Source: Methanoplanus limicola DSM 2279 (GTDB lineage Archaea; Halobacteriota; Methanomicrobia; Methanomicrobiales; Methanomicrobiaceae). Taken from it: DNA of 64,000 nt. The position numbers were made by a program, and so were the translations under genes. Every line of letters starts with the position of its first letter. The first letter of the stretch is position 1. Below the pieces are notes generated by a model, which saw only the letters and a list, made by a program, of their open reading frames with translations, was not told where the DNA came from and made no database searches. Shown here piece after piece: positions 29,046 through 38,829 of this stretch. The stretch spans positions 1,028,077 through 1,092,076 of the forward strand of contig NZ_CM001436.1 in assembly GCF_000243255.1 (NCBI RefSeq). The letters are read 5' to 3'.

Positions 29046-29783
29046 ATGACTGAAGAAGAGATCCCGGTTATAAATATTTCCGGATACATGATGATATTAC
29101 TGAGGTTTTTTCTTCCATTTATATTAGGCATCGCCTATCTTGGCGGACTGTACATCTCAATGCCCTATGGCGAATTTCTCACACTTGCCGGCCTGATGTT
29201 CATCTATTTCGTCCCTCCGGCAGGGAAGGAATCTGTAATTCCGCTCGGTATTGCTATGGGAGTGCCCTGGTGGCTCATAGCACTTTCAGTGGCCCTGATG
29301 GACATACTGTCATCACTTTTCATGGTGCTCAATTTCGACCTTGCACTGAAGATTCCGATTCTCGGTGACAGGTATATGAAATCCTTTATGGAAGCCGGAC
29401 AGGATTTTTTTGAGAAGCATAAATATATTGAGAGACTTTCAACCATAGGTCTTGCAATCTTTGTAATGATACCAATGCAGGGTACAGGCGGCGTATCAAC
29501 ACCAATAGTCGGCAGGATGATCGGCATACCTCCGTTAAAAGTAATGATTGCCGTAATATCGGGATCTATTCTTGGCTGTACCGTTATCGCTCTTGGTACG
29601 GAGTACATCAGAGATATACTTGTTGCGGATTTCACAACCGGAATTATGGTAATCATCGGCATTGTTCTGGCAGTTATTGCCGGATTTTTGATATACAGAA
29701 AAAATCAGTGGAAACTCCGGTCGAAAAAACCGCACCGCAGAAACCGGCACATGTCAGATTCCGGGCAGGAAAAAAAGGATTAA
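29046..29783 (+). CDS. Small multi-drug export family membrane protein (COG2426-like)
   Basis: 245 residues, about five or six membrane helices. The re-entrant-looking FVPPAGKESVIPLGIAMG and PMQGTGGVSTPIVGRMIG segments are typical of the family, which is related in fold to DedA-type proteins. The C-terminal tail is basic and cytosolic (residues about 222-245). Despite the name, transport has not been shown for most members. It is followed by two ArsC-like genes, which suggests a role in oxyanion or metal handling; that is inference. Confidence 0.75.
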   Translation: MTEEEIPVINISGYMMILLRFFLPFILGIAYLGGLYISMPYGEFLTLAGLMFIYFVPPAGKESVIPLGIAMGVPWWLIALSVALMDILSSLFMVLNFDLALKIPILGDRYMKSFMEAGQDFFEKHKYIERLSTIGLAIFVMIPMQGTGGVSTPIVGRMIGIPPLKVMIAVISGSILGCTVIALGTEYIRDILVADFTTGIMVIIGIVLAVIAGFLIYRKNQWKLRSKKPHRRNRHMSDSGQEKKD

Positions 29784-29830
29784 AGGGGACCGGGCAGGAA
29801 TAATACTAATACAGAAAAAATATCGTAATT

Positions 29831-30241
29831 ATGGTGAAAAAACAGAAGATTCTATTCATCTGCACATATAATTCAGTGAGATCACAGATGGCTGAGGCCA
29901 TAATAAACAGCAGATATTCAGAGAAATTTCATGCAGATAGTGCTGGCTTAATACCCGGAGGTGTTGATCCATACGCAATATCAGCCCTTAATATGAGAGG
30001 GATTGATACCTCCGGGCTTACATCAAAATCAATAGGCAGAATATCTGACAGAAAATACAGTATGATAATATTCCTGTGTGAAAACGCCCGTATGAGAGCA
30101 CATTACCTGCCGGTATCTGACAGGACAGAATGCAGATTAGTCTCACTCCCGCCGGCAGAAGGCGGCGATCCTGTTTTGGCTTATTCCAGACTCGCAGATA
30201 TTCTCATCAACATGTTTGAGACTGATCCTCTCTTCAATTAA
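29831..30241 (+). CDS. Low-molecular-weight phosphatase / arsenate reductase-like protein
   Basis: 136 residues. The catalytic P-loop C11-TYNSV-R17 (CX5R) followed by SQMAEA is the ArsC/LMW-PTPase signature; arsenate reductases of this type also use downstream cysteines. C-terminal similarity is weaker and no DP general-acid motif is obvious, so activity is uncertain. It is co-oriented with a second, longer ArsC-like gene 95 bases downstream. Confidence 0.75.
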   Translation: MVKKQKILFICTYNSVRSQMAEAIINSRYSEKFHADSAGLIPGGVDPYAISALNMRGIDTSGLTSKSIGRISDRKYSMIIFLCENARMRAHYLPVSDRTECRLVSLPPAEGGDPVLAYSRLADILINMFETDPLFN

Positions 30242-30336
30242 ATAAATTTAAGCTTAAATTTCCGGAATAATTCACAATCAATGATTCATAACCTACAATC
30301 CATGATCCATTTCAGAAGGTTAAACTGGAGACGAAA

Positions 30337-31197
30337 ATGAAGAGGAAGGTATTATTTATCTGCAACCATAATGCAGGAAGGTCACAGATGGCACAGGGAC
30401 TGCTGAACCATTACTCCGGAGATAAATATGAAGCATTCAGTGCAGGATTAAACCCGACAGAATCAGTAAATCCACATACAATAGAAGTGCTAAAGGAGAT
30501 CGGCATTGACATCTCCGGAAAAACTCCTCTGCACGTATCGGAATACCGGGATGTAAAATTTGACGAAATTGTTATTGCATGTGATTATGACCCTGATAAT
30601 CATGAACTGCCTGCGACGGAGAGGATAACTGAGAAAAAATTCCCAGACCCTTATCTCTTCTCAGGTTCTGATGAGGACATCCTTAAAAGTTTCAGGGAAG
30701 TCAGGGATGAGATAATGGAATGGACAGATAAGGAATTTACCGGAGATAATGAGATGAATAACAAAAACAGTGACAATGGTAATGCGAATAACAATATCTA
30801 CAAGAGTAATTTTCCCGATGATAACGAATGCAGACCGGTTACTGTAACTGTTTTCGTATCCGGCGATCCTTCGGGACCACCATTACGTTGTCCTGATACG
30901 GGCAGAAGTTTAAGTGAAGTGATAAAGGACACAGATATCATAATGAAAAAACAGGGTTTTGTGATAAGATATGAGGAGAGGCCGGAGAGTGAGAATACAA
31001 CAGAAAGTCTTCTTCTGATAGGCGGCAGACCGATAGAGGATTTGGTACCGCTTCCTGACCCCTCAAAATACTGCGGGATGGCCTGCGCAGACTGTGGCGG
31101 AAAACCGGCAGGGACAACATGCAGCAGAATATATGAATACATACCGGAATCAGTGCTGAGGCTTGCAGTAAAAAAAGCGGCTGATTCCATGGATTAA
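30337..31197 (+). CDS. Fusion: ArsC-like LMW phosphatase + DUF2703-like domain
   Basis: 286 residues in two parts. Residues 1-135 are an ArsC-type arsenate reductase with the P-loop C9-NHNAG-R15 and the DPYLFSG loop for the general acid. Residues 136-165 are an Asn/Asp-rich linker (NNKNSDNGNANNN). Residues 165-286 resemble DUF2703: cysteine C in LRCPDTGRSL, then GFVIRYEERP, ESLLLIGGRPIED and a cysteine cluster in YCGMACADCGG...TCSR. DUF2703 proteins sit in arsenic operons in several prokaryotes, to my knowledge. The second domain may bind arsenite or a metal through its cysteines (inference). Confidence 0.75.
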   Translation: MKRKVLFICNHNAGRSQMAQGLLNHYSGDKYEAFSAGLNPTESVNPHTIEVLKEIGIDISGKTPLHVSEYRDVKFDEIVIACDYDPDNHELPATERITEKKFPDPYLFSGSDEDILKSFREVRDEIMEWTDKEFTGDNEMNNKNSDNGNANNNIYKSNFPDDNECRPVTVTVFVSGDPSGPPLRCPDTGRSLSEVIKDTDIIMKKQGFVIRYEERPESENTTESLLLIGGRPIEDLVPLPDPSKYCGMACADCGGKPAGTTCSRIYEYIPESVLRLAVKKAADSMD

Positions 31198-31311
31198 AGA
31201 CAAAACCAAAAATATCGGCAAAATAAAAAACTGACACATATCAGTATCTTTCATATCCGGGAAAATAGGCATCTGCAATATTTATAATATCATGCAGTCA
31301 TAATAAGCGGT

Positions 31312-31950
31312 ATGATACCGATAAAAGAAATTATTCTTTCACCAAAAAGCTTTTTTGATGGTTTATGCGGTCAGCCTGAAAGCCTCAGCAAACCCTTTAT
31401 AATCATCAGCATTCTCGGCCTCATCTCCGGAATTGCCGCAGCGATCGTCTCCCAGAAATCAGCAGGCCTTCTGCCTGAAGAAGCACAGTTCCTGGCCGGA
31501 ATTCTGCCCGTTGTCGGATTTGTGGGTGCTGTGATTATGACGTATATTATCTGGCTGATATGGTCAGTTGCATTTTTCGTCATATCGTCCCTTCTGAAAG
31601 GTGAAGGTTCCTTTAAGCGAATGATGGAAATCGTGGGCTATGGTTCAGTGCCCCAGATAATCGGAGGAATATTCGGCGCAATAATAACATTATATTATAT
31701 GTCCGGCCTTGATATCAGACCAATGACAGATCCTGCACAGATAGAGGCATATACCCAGACCATGCTGACAGATCCAATGATGATCGCAGCAACATTACTC
31801 GGTTTAATATTCCTCTTCTGGAGTGCAAATATATGGATCTTCGGAGTCATGAAATGCAGAAAGCTTGATTTCAGAAAATCGGCAATAACAGTCATTATCC
31901 CGGTGATCATATACCTTATTGTGTCATATCTGCCGCTTATCGGAATTTAG
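31312..31950 (+). CDS. Yip1-family membrane protein
   Basis: 212 residues. The start IKEIILSPKSFFDGL is the Yip1-domain N-terminal pattern, followed by five membrane helices. It is 9 bases before the secreted COG1361-like gene and in the same direction as the ABC genes, suggesting a four-gene cassette. Function unknown. Confidence 0.8.
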   Translation: MIPIKEIILSPKSFFDGLCGQPESLSKPFIIISILGLISGIAAAIVSQKSAGLLPEEAQFLAGILPVVGFVGAVIMTYIIWLIWSVAFFVISSLLKGEGSFKRMMEIVGYGSVPQIIGGIFGAIITLYYMSGLDIRPMTDPAQIEAYTQTMLTDPMMIAATLLGLIFLFWSANIWIFGVMKCRKLDFRKSAITVIIPVIIYLIVSYLPLIGI

Positions 31951-31959
31951 GAGGAAAAT

Positions 31960-33123
31960 ATGAAACATATACCATCTATAAAAGGAATAATGCTGGCTGC
32001 ACTGATTATATGTGCATTACTGCTCACACCGGCATCTGCTATAATAAACCCGGATGCAACTCATATATCTATAGCATCATACACCGTTGAACCCGAAGCA
32101 CTGATGCAGTATGATACAGGAACTATTACTGTAAAGGTTACAAACTCAGGCACATCTCCGGTGGACATCAGAAGAGTGACTCTCTTCTCTGAAGACCTTC
32201 TCCTGATTAATGAACGGTCATACGACACAGTGGGTGCAATAGGACCGTCAACATCAAGAGAATTTACATTTTCAGTCAAAGCAGCAGCACCTGACGGGAT
32301 TTATTACCCGAAATATTATATGGACTTCTCAGCCGGAGGAAGCCTCTCATACCTTATCCCTGTTAAAGTGCAGAGCACACCACTTGAAATATCGGTAGTC
32401 AGCGAGCCGGACGAGTACAAAAAAGATGTGGAATCCACAATAAAATTATCCATCGGAAATCCCCGTGACAACAGAGTAACCGGCGTGGTTGTCCGGCCTG
32501 TGAGCGACTCCGCAGAATTCACACAGAACAGCTATTTTGTCGGTGAACTTGAAGCAAATAAAAATGCAGAAGTAACCTTTGAGGTGACACCGTACTCTGA
32601 AGGCGGGGTGCAGTTCATCGCAGATTACAGAAACGGGATAAACCACCATGAATCTTTCAAAACTCTCAACCTGAATCCCGGAACCGGAAAGAAGGATGCA
32701 GATCCGGTAATAAACAACATAGAGTCCGGATTCAGGGACGGAGCACAGTACATTGCAGGCGATGTAACAAATGCAGGCCTTAAAATTGCCAAGTCAGTGA
32801 TTGTAACCACCAAAAGTCCGGCAAAACCAACAGAACCTAACAGGCTTTACGTAGTTGGTGAACTTGAACCCGATGACTTCTCAAGCTTTGAAGTTACGTT
32901 TGAGACCGATGAACCGGGAGAGATACCTCTGATTGTCGAGTACAAAGACGAGGACGGGAACAGTTATTCAAAGGAATTTCCGGTTAAAACTGACACATAT
33001 ACATCATCAAAAGCAAAGACCTCAGATGCAGGCGATGAGGGGATGCCGGTTATGATAATAATACTGATAGTCGTGGTTATAGCTGCCGTCGGTGGGATAA
33101 TATATCATACATGGAAAAAATAA
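31960..33123 (+). CDS. Exported COG1361-like protein with CARDB-type domains and C-terminal anchor
   Basis: 387 residues. A signal peptide spans about 1-27 (MLAALIICALLLTPASA). Two or three beta-rich repeats follow (DTGTITVKVTNSGTSPVDI and similar), like CARDB/S-layer-associated domains. A C-terminal membrane helix at about 365-383 ends in a basic tail (HTWKK). It is outside the cell, attached to the membrane. Placed with a MacB-type ABC pair, it may be the extracytoplasmic partner of that transporter, as in other archaeal cassettes. Confidence 0.82.
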   Translation: MKHIPSIKGIMLAALIICALLLTPASAIINPDATHISIASYTVEPEALMQYDTGTITVKVTNSGTSPVDIRRVTLFSEDLLLINERSYDTVGAIGPSTSREFTFSVKAAAPDGIYYPKYYMDFSAGGSLSYLIPVKVQSTPLEISVVSEPDEYKKDVESTIKLSIGNPRDNRVTGVVVRPVSDSAEFTQNSYFVGELEANKNAEVTFEVTPYSEGGVQFIADYRNGINHHESFKTLNLNPGTGKKDADPVINNIESGFRDGAQYIAGDVTNAGLKIAKSVIVTTKSPAKPTEPNRLYVVGELEPDDFSSFEVTFETDEPGEIPLIVEYKDEDGNSYSKEFPVKTDTYTSSKAKTSDAGDEGMPVMIIILIVVVIAAVGGIIYHTWKK

Positions 33124-33155
33124 CCATGAATTCACATTTTCTGGAGGAATAAACT

Positions 33156-33833
33156 GTGAATTCCAGATCTCCGGTAATAAAGCTTGAAGATGTCAGGAAA
33201 ATATACAAACTCCCTTTTGGAGAGGTGAGAGCACTTGACGGAATAACGCTGGACATACACCAGGGCGATTTCATCGCAATTATGGGACCTTCGGGATCAG
33301 GAAAATCAACGCTCCTTAATATGGTGGGTTCTCTGGATGTACCGACATCAGGTGAACTTTATATTGACGGGATAAATGTAAAAAAACTCACTGATGACGA
33401 ACTTACTGATCTCAGGAGGGACACTATAGGGTTCATCTTCCAGCAGTTCAACCTCATACCCCTCCTGACCGTAAAGGAGAATGTTGAATACCCATATATT
33501 CTGAAATACCGTCATTCCGACAAAGAAGGCATATGTGAGGCACTGCTGGACAAAGTAGGCTTAACAGACAACCTGATCCACCACAAACCGACCGAACTTT
33601 CCGGCGGCCAGCAGCAGAGGGTTGCCATTGCAAGGGCACTGGTCAATGACCCAAAGATACTGCTCTGTGATGAGCCGACCGGAAATCTGGACTCAAAGAC
33701 CGGAAAACAGGTTATGGACCTGCTGAATGAGCTGAATGAAGCCGGAAAAACGGTTATAATGGTCACTCACGACTCAAACACAGCAGAGTATGCCCATAAA
33801 ATGATAAGAATAGAAGATGGAGTGATAAAATGA
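33156..33833 (+). CDS. ABC transporter ATP-binding protein, LolD/MacB type
   Basis: 225 residues. Walker [11 protein letters not shown]-loop [12 protein letters not shown], signature [15 protein letters not shown] and Walker [14 protein letters not shown] are all intact. The start is GTG at 33156, eight bases after a strong GGAGG. The stop overlaps the permease start by 4 bases. Confidence 0.93.
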   Translation: MNSRSPVIKLEDVRKIYKLPFGEVRALDGITLDIHQGDFIAIMGPSGSGKSTLLNMVGSLDVPTSGELYIDGINVKKLTDDELTDLRRDTIGFIFQQFNLIPLLTVKENVEYPYILKYRHSDKEGICEALLDKVGLTDNLIHHKPTELSGGQQQRVAIARALVNDPKILLCDEPTGNLDSKTGKQVMDLLNELNEAGKTVIMVTHDSNTAEYAHKMIRIEDGVIK

Positions 33834-34996
33834 GTACTGCCATTTTCTTTGAATTCGCAAAGAGGAGCATAAGGCTTCACTGGCTGAGATCCCTTCTTGC
33901 AATAATAGGAATAGTAATAGGTGTTTCGGCTATTGCCTCCATGGGAATGCTTGGAAACAGCCTTGTCCTCTCGGTCTCCGAATCCCTCTCAGATGTAGGG
34001 GATTCAGTGGTAATTTACCCGCACGGAGGCATACAGCAGGGGCCGGGCACAACATCGGTCAAGGAATATATAACTGAGAGGGATTTAAAAGATATCAAAC
34101 GGGCAGCAGGCTCAAATGATGTCATACCCGTACATTCTACGGCAGACAGGGTATTTATCGGCAGCGATGACACGATCTCTTCCATATATGGTCTGTATGA
34201 GGATGACACTGAAATTCTCCTCAGTCTTGCAGAAGGTCAGTGGCTGAGGGGAACGTCCGGTGCACTTGCCGGATCAAAAGTTGCAAAGGATTACGATCTT
34301 ACAGTCGGAAGCCGTGTAAAGATCGGAGAGGATAGCTTCAGAATTGCCGGAATACTTGAAGAGAGAGGAATGGGTTTTGATATAAGTCCGGATAACGGAT
34401 TCATCATTTCAGAAAGGTCCTTTTCATCAATATATGACCAGAATGACTTCAATCTTGTAATCGTGAAGGTAAGAGACCTTGATGAAATAGAATCTGTAAA
34501 GGAAGACATTAACAAGAAGATGAACAGAAGAGAAGATACAGTTGATGTCTTTGATACAAAAGCCATACTTGAGGTGATCCTTGACACCTTCGGCAAAATT
34601 TCTGCGTTCACAACCGCAATAGGTGGTATTTCGCTCATAGTAGCCGGAGTTTCAATCTTTAACGTACAGATGATGTCAGTTACAGAGAGAATAAAAGAGA
34701 TAGGCATTATCAGAAGTATAGGTACAAGAAGAAGGGAGGTAATGAAGACATTCCTCTATGAAGCCCTGATTCTTGGCTTTTTAGGGTCGGGGATAGGTGC
34801 CGTATTCAGTTTCGCAGGCGGTTACCTTGCAATTCTGGTTATGCTTCAGGAAACTTCATATCTCTACGATCCCGGAACCCTGATATACATTCCGTTCGGG
34901 ATGGCATTCGGAATAGGGACAAGCCTTATATCAGGACTTTATCCGGCATGGAAGGCAGCAAACTTAAACCCGATTGAAGCACTCAGGTTTGAGTGA
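33830..34996 (+). CDS. ABC transporter permease, MacB/FtsX type
   Basis: 388 residues: a first membrane helix at about 22-42, a periplasm-like MacB core domain to about 260, then three helices near 265-385 (FtsX). The RIKEIGIIRSIGTRRREV coupling motif is present. MacB-type systems act as mechanotransmitters or exporters of peptides and lipoproteins. It completes the Yip1, COG1361, ATPase, permease cassette. Confidence 0.92.
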   Translation: MSTAIFFEFAKRSIRLHWLRSLLAIIGIVIGVSAIASMGMLGNSLVLSVSESLSDVGDSVVIYPHGGIQQGPGTTSVKEYITERDLKDIKRAAGSNDVIPVHSTADRVFIGSDDTISSIYGLYEDDTEILLSLAEGQWLRGTSGALAGSKVAKDYDLTVGSRVKIGEDSFRIAGILEERGMGFDISPDNGFIISERSFSSIYDQNDFNLVIVKVRDLDEIESVKEDINKKMNRREDTVDVFDTKAILEVILDTFGKISAFTTAIGGISLIVAGVSIFNVQMMSVTERIKEIGIIRSIGTRRREVMKTFLYEALILGFLGSGIGAVFSFAGGYLAILVMLQETSYLYDPGTLIYIPFGMAFGIGTSLISGLYPAWKAANLNPIEALRFE

Positions 34997-35110
34997 ATGC
35001 GGAGATATTCATAAATTCTCAATACATTTTTCCGGGCATAAAATATTCGGCAGATAATAAGAGGCACCTAATGGCAGGGTAAAAATACAAATTCCCGGAA
35101 AAACAGCTTA

Positions 35111-37651
35111 TCACCCGAAAATTCTCCAGGATCCCGGAGGTATTTTAATTACGAATTTTGCACCCTCACCAAATATCCCGGATTCTTCAATGGAGGTGTC
35201 TGTAAGTGAGAGAATCTCCTTTGCCAGAAATAAACCAAGCCCGGTATTTTCACCAAAACTTCTGAGGAATATATCTGATTTATTATCATCCCAGACGCCC
35301 TTCCCGTTATCCTCAACCGTAATAACGCCTGTGCCCCCTTCATCAGAAAATGATACTTTAATCAAGTCCATCTTATCACCCCCATGACAGACTGAATTCA
35401 TGAAAAGGTTGTAAAAGACCTTCTCAATCATACGGTCTGAGAAGACCTCAAGACGGCCTTTAATATTCTCAACCTTAACACAGCTGAGATTGGGATTTTC
35501 TTTCTGCTTATCTACAATATGATCAATTCTGTACCATTTGGGCGCAGAAGAACCAAGATTCTGATAATCACGGGTAAAAACCGCCAGATTCTTAATCTGT
35601 TCGGTAAGGAGCATCATCATTTCAAGATCATCCTTTGCAGATTCGGATATCTCCTCTTCAGAGAGCATATCTTCATAGATGTCAAGTGCAGTGATGCAGT
35701 TTAAAATATCATGCCTTGTTATCTCGGAGAGAAGTTTCATCTTATGATTCGCTTTCTTAAGTGCCTCTTCAATACTGATACTCTCCGTAATATCATTCGC
35801 AGTCAGAAGATATGATGCAGAACCGTCATCATCCCTCTGCGGAGTAAACCGGACGTGAAAGATTTTCTCATGCCCGTCAGAGAATACGGAATAATTTCCT
35901 TCCACCAGTTTGCCGGAATTTACACAGCGGGAATACATATCCTGAAGCTCATTCAGGTTACCCGGAATTTCAGAATTTATAAGACTGTGACCTTCAAGCT
36001 CCCCCGGAGTAAACCCGAGAATCTCCGAAGCAAAATTATTGATGAAAAGAATTTTATGGTCCTCCCCAAGAACAACAACCGCCTGATCAGAAGCATCCGA
36101 GAGTATCCTGTACCTCTCCTCATTTCTCCGGTTAATCTCTTCGGCTTTCTTCTGCTCAGTGACATCCACAAGTGAACCGGCAAGGAGAAATGGGTATCCA
36201 TCCTGATCAGAGACATTCCGAATTGAATCCCTCACCCAGCAGAGGCCACCGGATTTTGTAGTAATACGGTAATCCCTTACAGTACTGAATCCAGGAACCG
36301 TACGAAGTTCTTCATCACGGTGAATAATCACATCCAAATCCTCCGGAAGAACCAACCGGTCCCATGAAACAGCTCCGGATATAAAATCCTCCTCAGAATA
36401 ACCGGTAATCTTCTCAACAGCGCCCCTGAAGAAAACCGGTTTCCTGTTAATAGCTGACAGATATGCAATGCCCTGAAAACCGGAGAAATATTTTTCATAA
36501 CTGAAGATATTATTCTGTAGCAGTTTTTCCTGTGCTTTTAAAAGTGAGATATCCTGCCCGAAAGCGAATATAAACTCCTTGCCCTTATATACAAATATGG
36601 AAAACGAGATTAAAAAAGGAATTTTAAGACCATTACAGACATTAACAGATATTTCAAGACTAACACTCTCTTTTTTCCTCAGGTCACTCAAAAAATCACC
36701 CCAGTTACCGGGAGTAATCTCGTTATAGAATTCAGAGATATTATGACCGGCTATCTCTTTACCAGAGTATCCTGTGAGTTTACAGGCCGCATCATTGGCA
36801 TCAATAATTGTACCGTCTGTACTGATCCATCCCATAGGATCTGAAGTAAACCGAAGTGAAACCCTCGCCTTTTCAAGTTCCCACCCAGTCTTATCCTCCT
36901 CACTGATATTCCTGAATATGCAGTGATTACCCTTAAAAGAGCCGTCAGGATAATGATCTATGCACCCGTCAAATGATACAGAAATCAGTTCTCCGGTTTT
37001 ACTGACCATCATAAACCTGACATCATGGACCTCACCTTCTCTTTTAAATTCCAAGAAATTTCGTACAAAAAAATCCCGGCAGTCAGGAGATACGAAATCC
37101 CCAAACCATTTCCCCAGAACCTCAGCCTTACTGTAGCCCAGAGCCTCAGTCCACTTCAGGTTGACATCGATGAAATTCCCGTTCTCATCAAGCGACTGAT
37201 AGGGTAGGGGTGCACGATGGAAGAAATTCCTGTAGTTTTCAAGGTTCCTGAAGCATTCTACTCCGTCAGAATGTTTACTGACAAGGTGAAAGATCAGATT
37301 ATATGTAAATTCACTGCCGCACTCATTTTTAGGTAGATAAACAACACCATTATGGTCATTTACATTAACCGGGAGCATATAATCTGAATCAGTGCAGATA
37401 TATACCGGGTCAGAGAATATACCGGACAGTGAACCATTATAATTATACTCTTTCTCCGGAAAATAACCGTTTGAGAATACTGCAACAATATTTTCCGGGC
37501 TGTTTTCCCGGATTAAATCTTCAAAAGAGCTATGGTCCTCAAAAAACCTGAATTCAAAACCACAATTTTCCGCAATTTTCTTCCCGACAGACACAACCGC
37601 AGAATCCGTGTCACCCAGTGCACAGATATAATTTTTAAATTTAGCCCCCAT
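35111..37651 (-). CDS. Multi-PAS sensor histidine kinase
   Basis: 846 residues from ATG at 37651 (MGAKFKNYIC), preferred over the in-frame TTG at 37708 because a TATA-like TAATATATG lies about 25 bases upstream. There is no membrane segment. The N-terminal 130 residues resemble a degenerate receiver or unknown domain. Four PAS domains follow, then a phospho-acceptor helix with H in ITRHDILNC and an HATPase domain (LFMNSVCHGG, DNGKGVWDD, GLGLFLAKEIL). No response regulator is adjacent, so its partner lies elsewhere. Confidence 0.88.
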   Translation of the reverse strand: MGAKFKNYICALGDTDSAVVSVGKKIAENCGFEFRFFEDHSSFEDLIRENSPENIVAVFSNGYFPEKEYNYNGSLSGIFSDPVYICTDSDYMLPVNVNDHNGVVYLPKNECGSEFTYNLIFHLVSKHSDGVECFRNLENYRNFFHRAPLPYQSLDENGNFIDVNLKWTEALGYSKAEVLGKWFGDFVSPDCRDFFVRNFLEFKREGEVHDVRFMMVSKTGELISVSFDGCIDHYPDGSFKGNHCIFRNISEEDKTGWELEKARVSLRFTSDPMGWISTDGTIIDANDAACKLTGYSGKEIAGHNISEFYNEITPGNWGDFLSDLRKKESVSLEISVNVCNGLKIPFLISFSIFVYKGKEFIFAFGQDISLLKAQEKLLQNNIFSYEKYFSGFQGIAYLSAINRKPVFFRGAVEKITGYSEEDFISGAVSWDRLVLPEDLDVIIHRDEELRTVPGFSTVRDYRITTKSGGLCWVRDSIRNVSDQDGYPFLLAGSLVDVTEQKKAEEINRRNEERYRILSDASDQAVVVLGEDHKILFINNFASEILGFTPGELEGHSLINSEIPGNLNELQDMYSRCVNSGKLVEGNYSVFSDGHEKIFHVRFTPQRDDDGSASYLLTANDITESISIEEALKKANHKMKLLSEITRHDILNCITALDIYEDMLSEEEISESAKDDLEMMMLLTEQIKNLAVFTRDYQNLGSSAPKWYRIDHIVDKQKENPNLSCVKVENIKGRLEVFSDRMIEKVFYNLFMNSVCHGGDKMDLIKVSFSDEGGTGVITVEDNGKGVWDDNKSDIFLRSFGENTGLGLFLAKEILSLTDTSIEESGIFGEGAKFVIKIPPGSWRIFG

Positions 37652-37751
37652 AATCAGAAAAGTTATCTGACCACATATATTATTATGCCTTTCGTTCCTG
37701 AGACGCAATGAAATAAATTAAACATCCTTACTTTATCTAAAAAAAAGTAAA

Positions 37752-38021
37752 TCAGATAAAAATGTCTGAAGATTCAGATTCAACGAGAAAAAGGAAATCA
37801 TTCAGTTCATTCACGGAATTTTCGATGCATTTACCATTCAGATTAAAGAAATAATATTTCCCCTTTACAGAAAAGAGCAGAAACTCAGGTCTGACATCTG
37901 CATGAATGAAGGAATTTCCGGAAATCACCTGACTGCTGACAAGAGGGACTATTCTTACACCATCTGCCAGAAGAGATTTCCCGGAAGTTTTTTTTGAACT
38001 GATTTTAACTGAACCTGCCAT
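37752..38021 (-). CDS. Small protein of unknown function in the GerW-DUF2953 operon
   Basis: 89 residues. Basic, Ser/Lys-rich N-terminus, then a beta-rich hydrophobic part (PEFLLFSVKGKYYFFNLNGK). No signal peptide and no recognised family. It lies 17 bases after the DUF2953 gene in the same direction, so it is probably the third gene of that operon. Confidence 0.65.
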   Translation of the reverse strand: MAGSVKISSKKTSGKSLLADGVRIVPLVSSQVISGNSFIHADVRPEFLLFSVKGKYYFFNLNGKCIENSVNELNDFLFLVESESSDIFI

Positions 38022-38038
38022 TTATCACACCTTCACAT

Positions 38039-38785
38039 TCACACGGGATTATTCATTCCTTTTAAGGAAGATTCAGCACCTCTGCCCTCTGAAATACCAT
38101 CCTTAGTACCTGAGGACTTATCCTTCGCATCAGTCTTCTTTCCGGCAAGGCCTGCCCCCCTTAACCTCCTGTAGGTCTTTAATGCAAAGAAGAGTATTCT
38201 GTAAATTCCGCAGACCCTAACCCTTCCGTCACAGTAAACCTCAAATGCCGGTCTGTCAAACCGTGAATAAGCATTTAAAGAGAGACCTCTGCATGAATAC
38301 AGAAAACCACTGACTGCCATCAGATATCCGTACACCTTCCCGGTCAGAACCGGATCGTCAAGACCGACTGTGATATCGGTATGCAGACTGTCAAACTTAA
38401 TTAAACGGAGAAGAGAAGAGAACTCCTCTGTCAGGAAATTATCTTTTGCAAAACAGATGATCTTTAAGAGATCTTTTTTATCCCCGACAGTTAAATCTTC
38501 TGATTCCACGGATTTGGAATCTTTCTGCTCTTCATCTCCGGAATTATTCTTATTAAGTTCATCTACAGGCTTTCTGAATACCTTAAACCCATATAACCTG
38601 ACTGTAAGAAAACCATCCTTCACATCACCGGAAACAGAAGCAATACCCCAGCGGAATTCAAAAACAACCCCACATTTAAATGGATAACCACCTTTAAGCC
38701 CGATATGCACAGGAAAAATAAAAATATGCAGAACCGCAGTTAAAAGGACCAGCAGCAGAAAAAGAAAAATGATCTGTAGAATCAT
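38039..38785 (-). CDS. DUF2953-domain membrane protein
   Basis: 248 residues. An N-terminal membrane helix spans about 2-24, followed by the beta-strand pattern of DUF2953 (FRWGIASVSGDVKDGFLTVRLYGF, YGYLMAVSGFLYS). The C-terminal tail is charged. In Bacillus the DUF2953 protein YtfI is encoded next to YtfJ (GerW), the same pairing seen here with the gene at 38830. The archaeal role is unknown. Confidence 0.78.
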   Translation of the reverse strand: MILQIIFLFLLLVLLTAVLHIFIFPVHIGLKGGYPFKCGVVFEFRWGIASVSGDVKDGFLTVRLYGFKVFRKPVDELNKNNSGDEEQKDSKSVESEDLTVGDKKDLLKIICFAKDNFLTEEFSSLLRLIKFDSLHTDITVGLDDPVLTGKVYGYLMAVSGFLYSCRGLSLNAYSRFDRPAFEVYCDGRVRVCGIYRILFFALKTYRRLRGAGLAGKKTDAKDKSSGTKDGISEGRGAESSLKGMNNPV

Positions 38786-38829
38786 TGTTTTGGAGGTTTA
38801 ACAGTCTGCATCAGAAATTTTCCGGAGAA

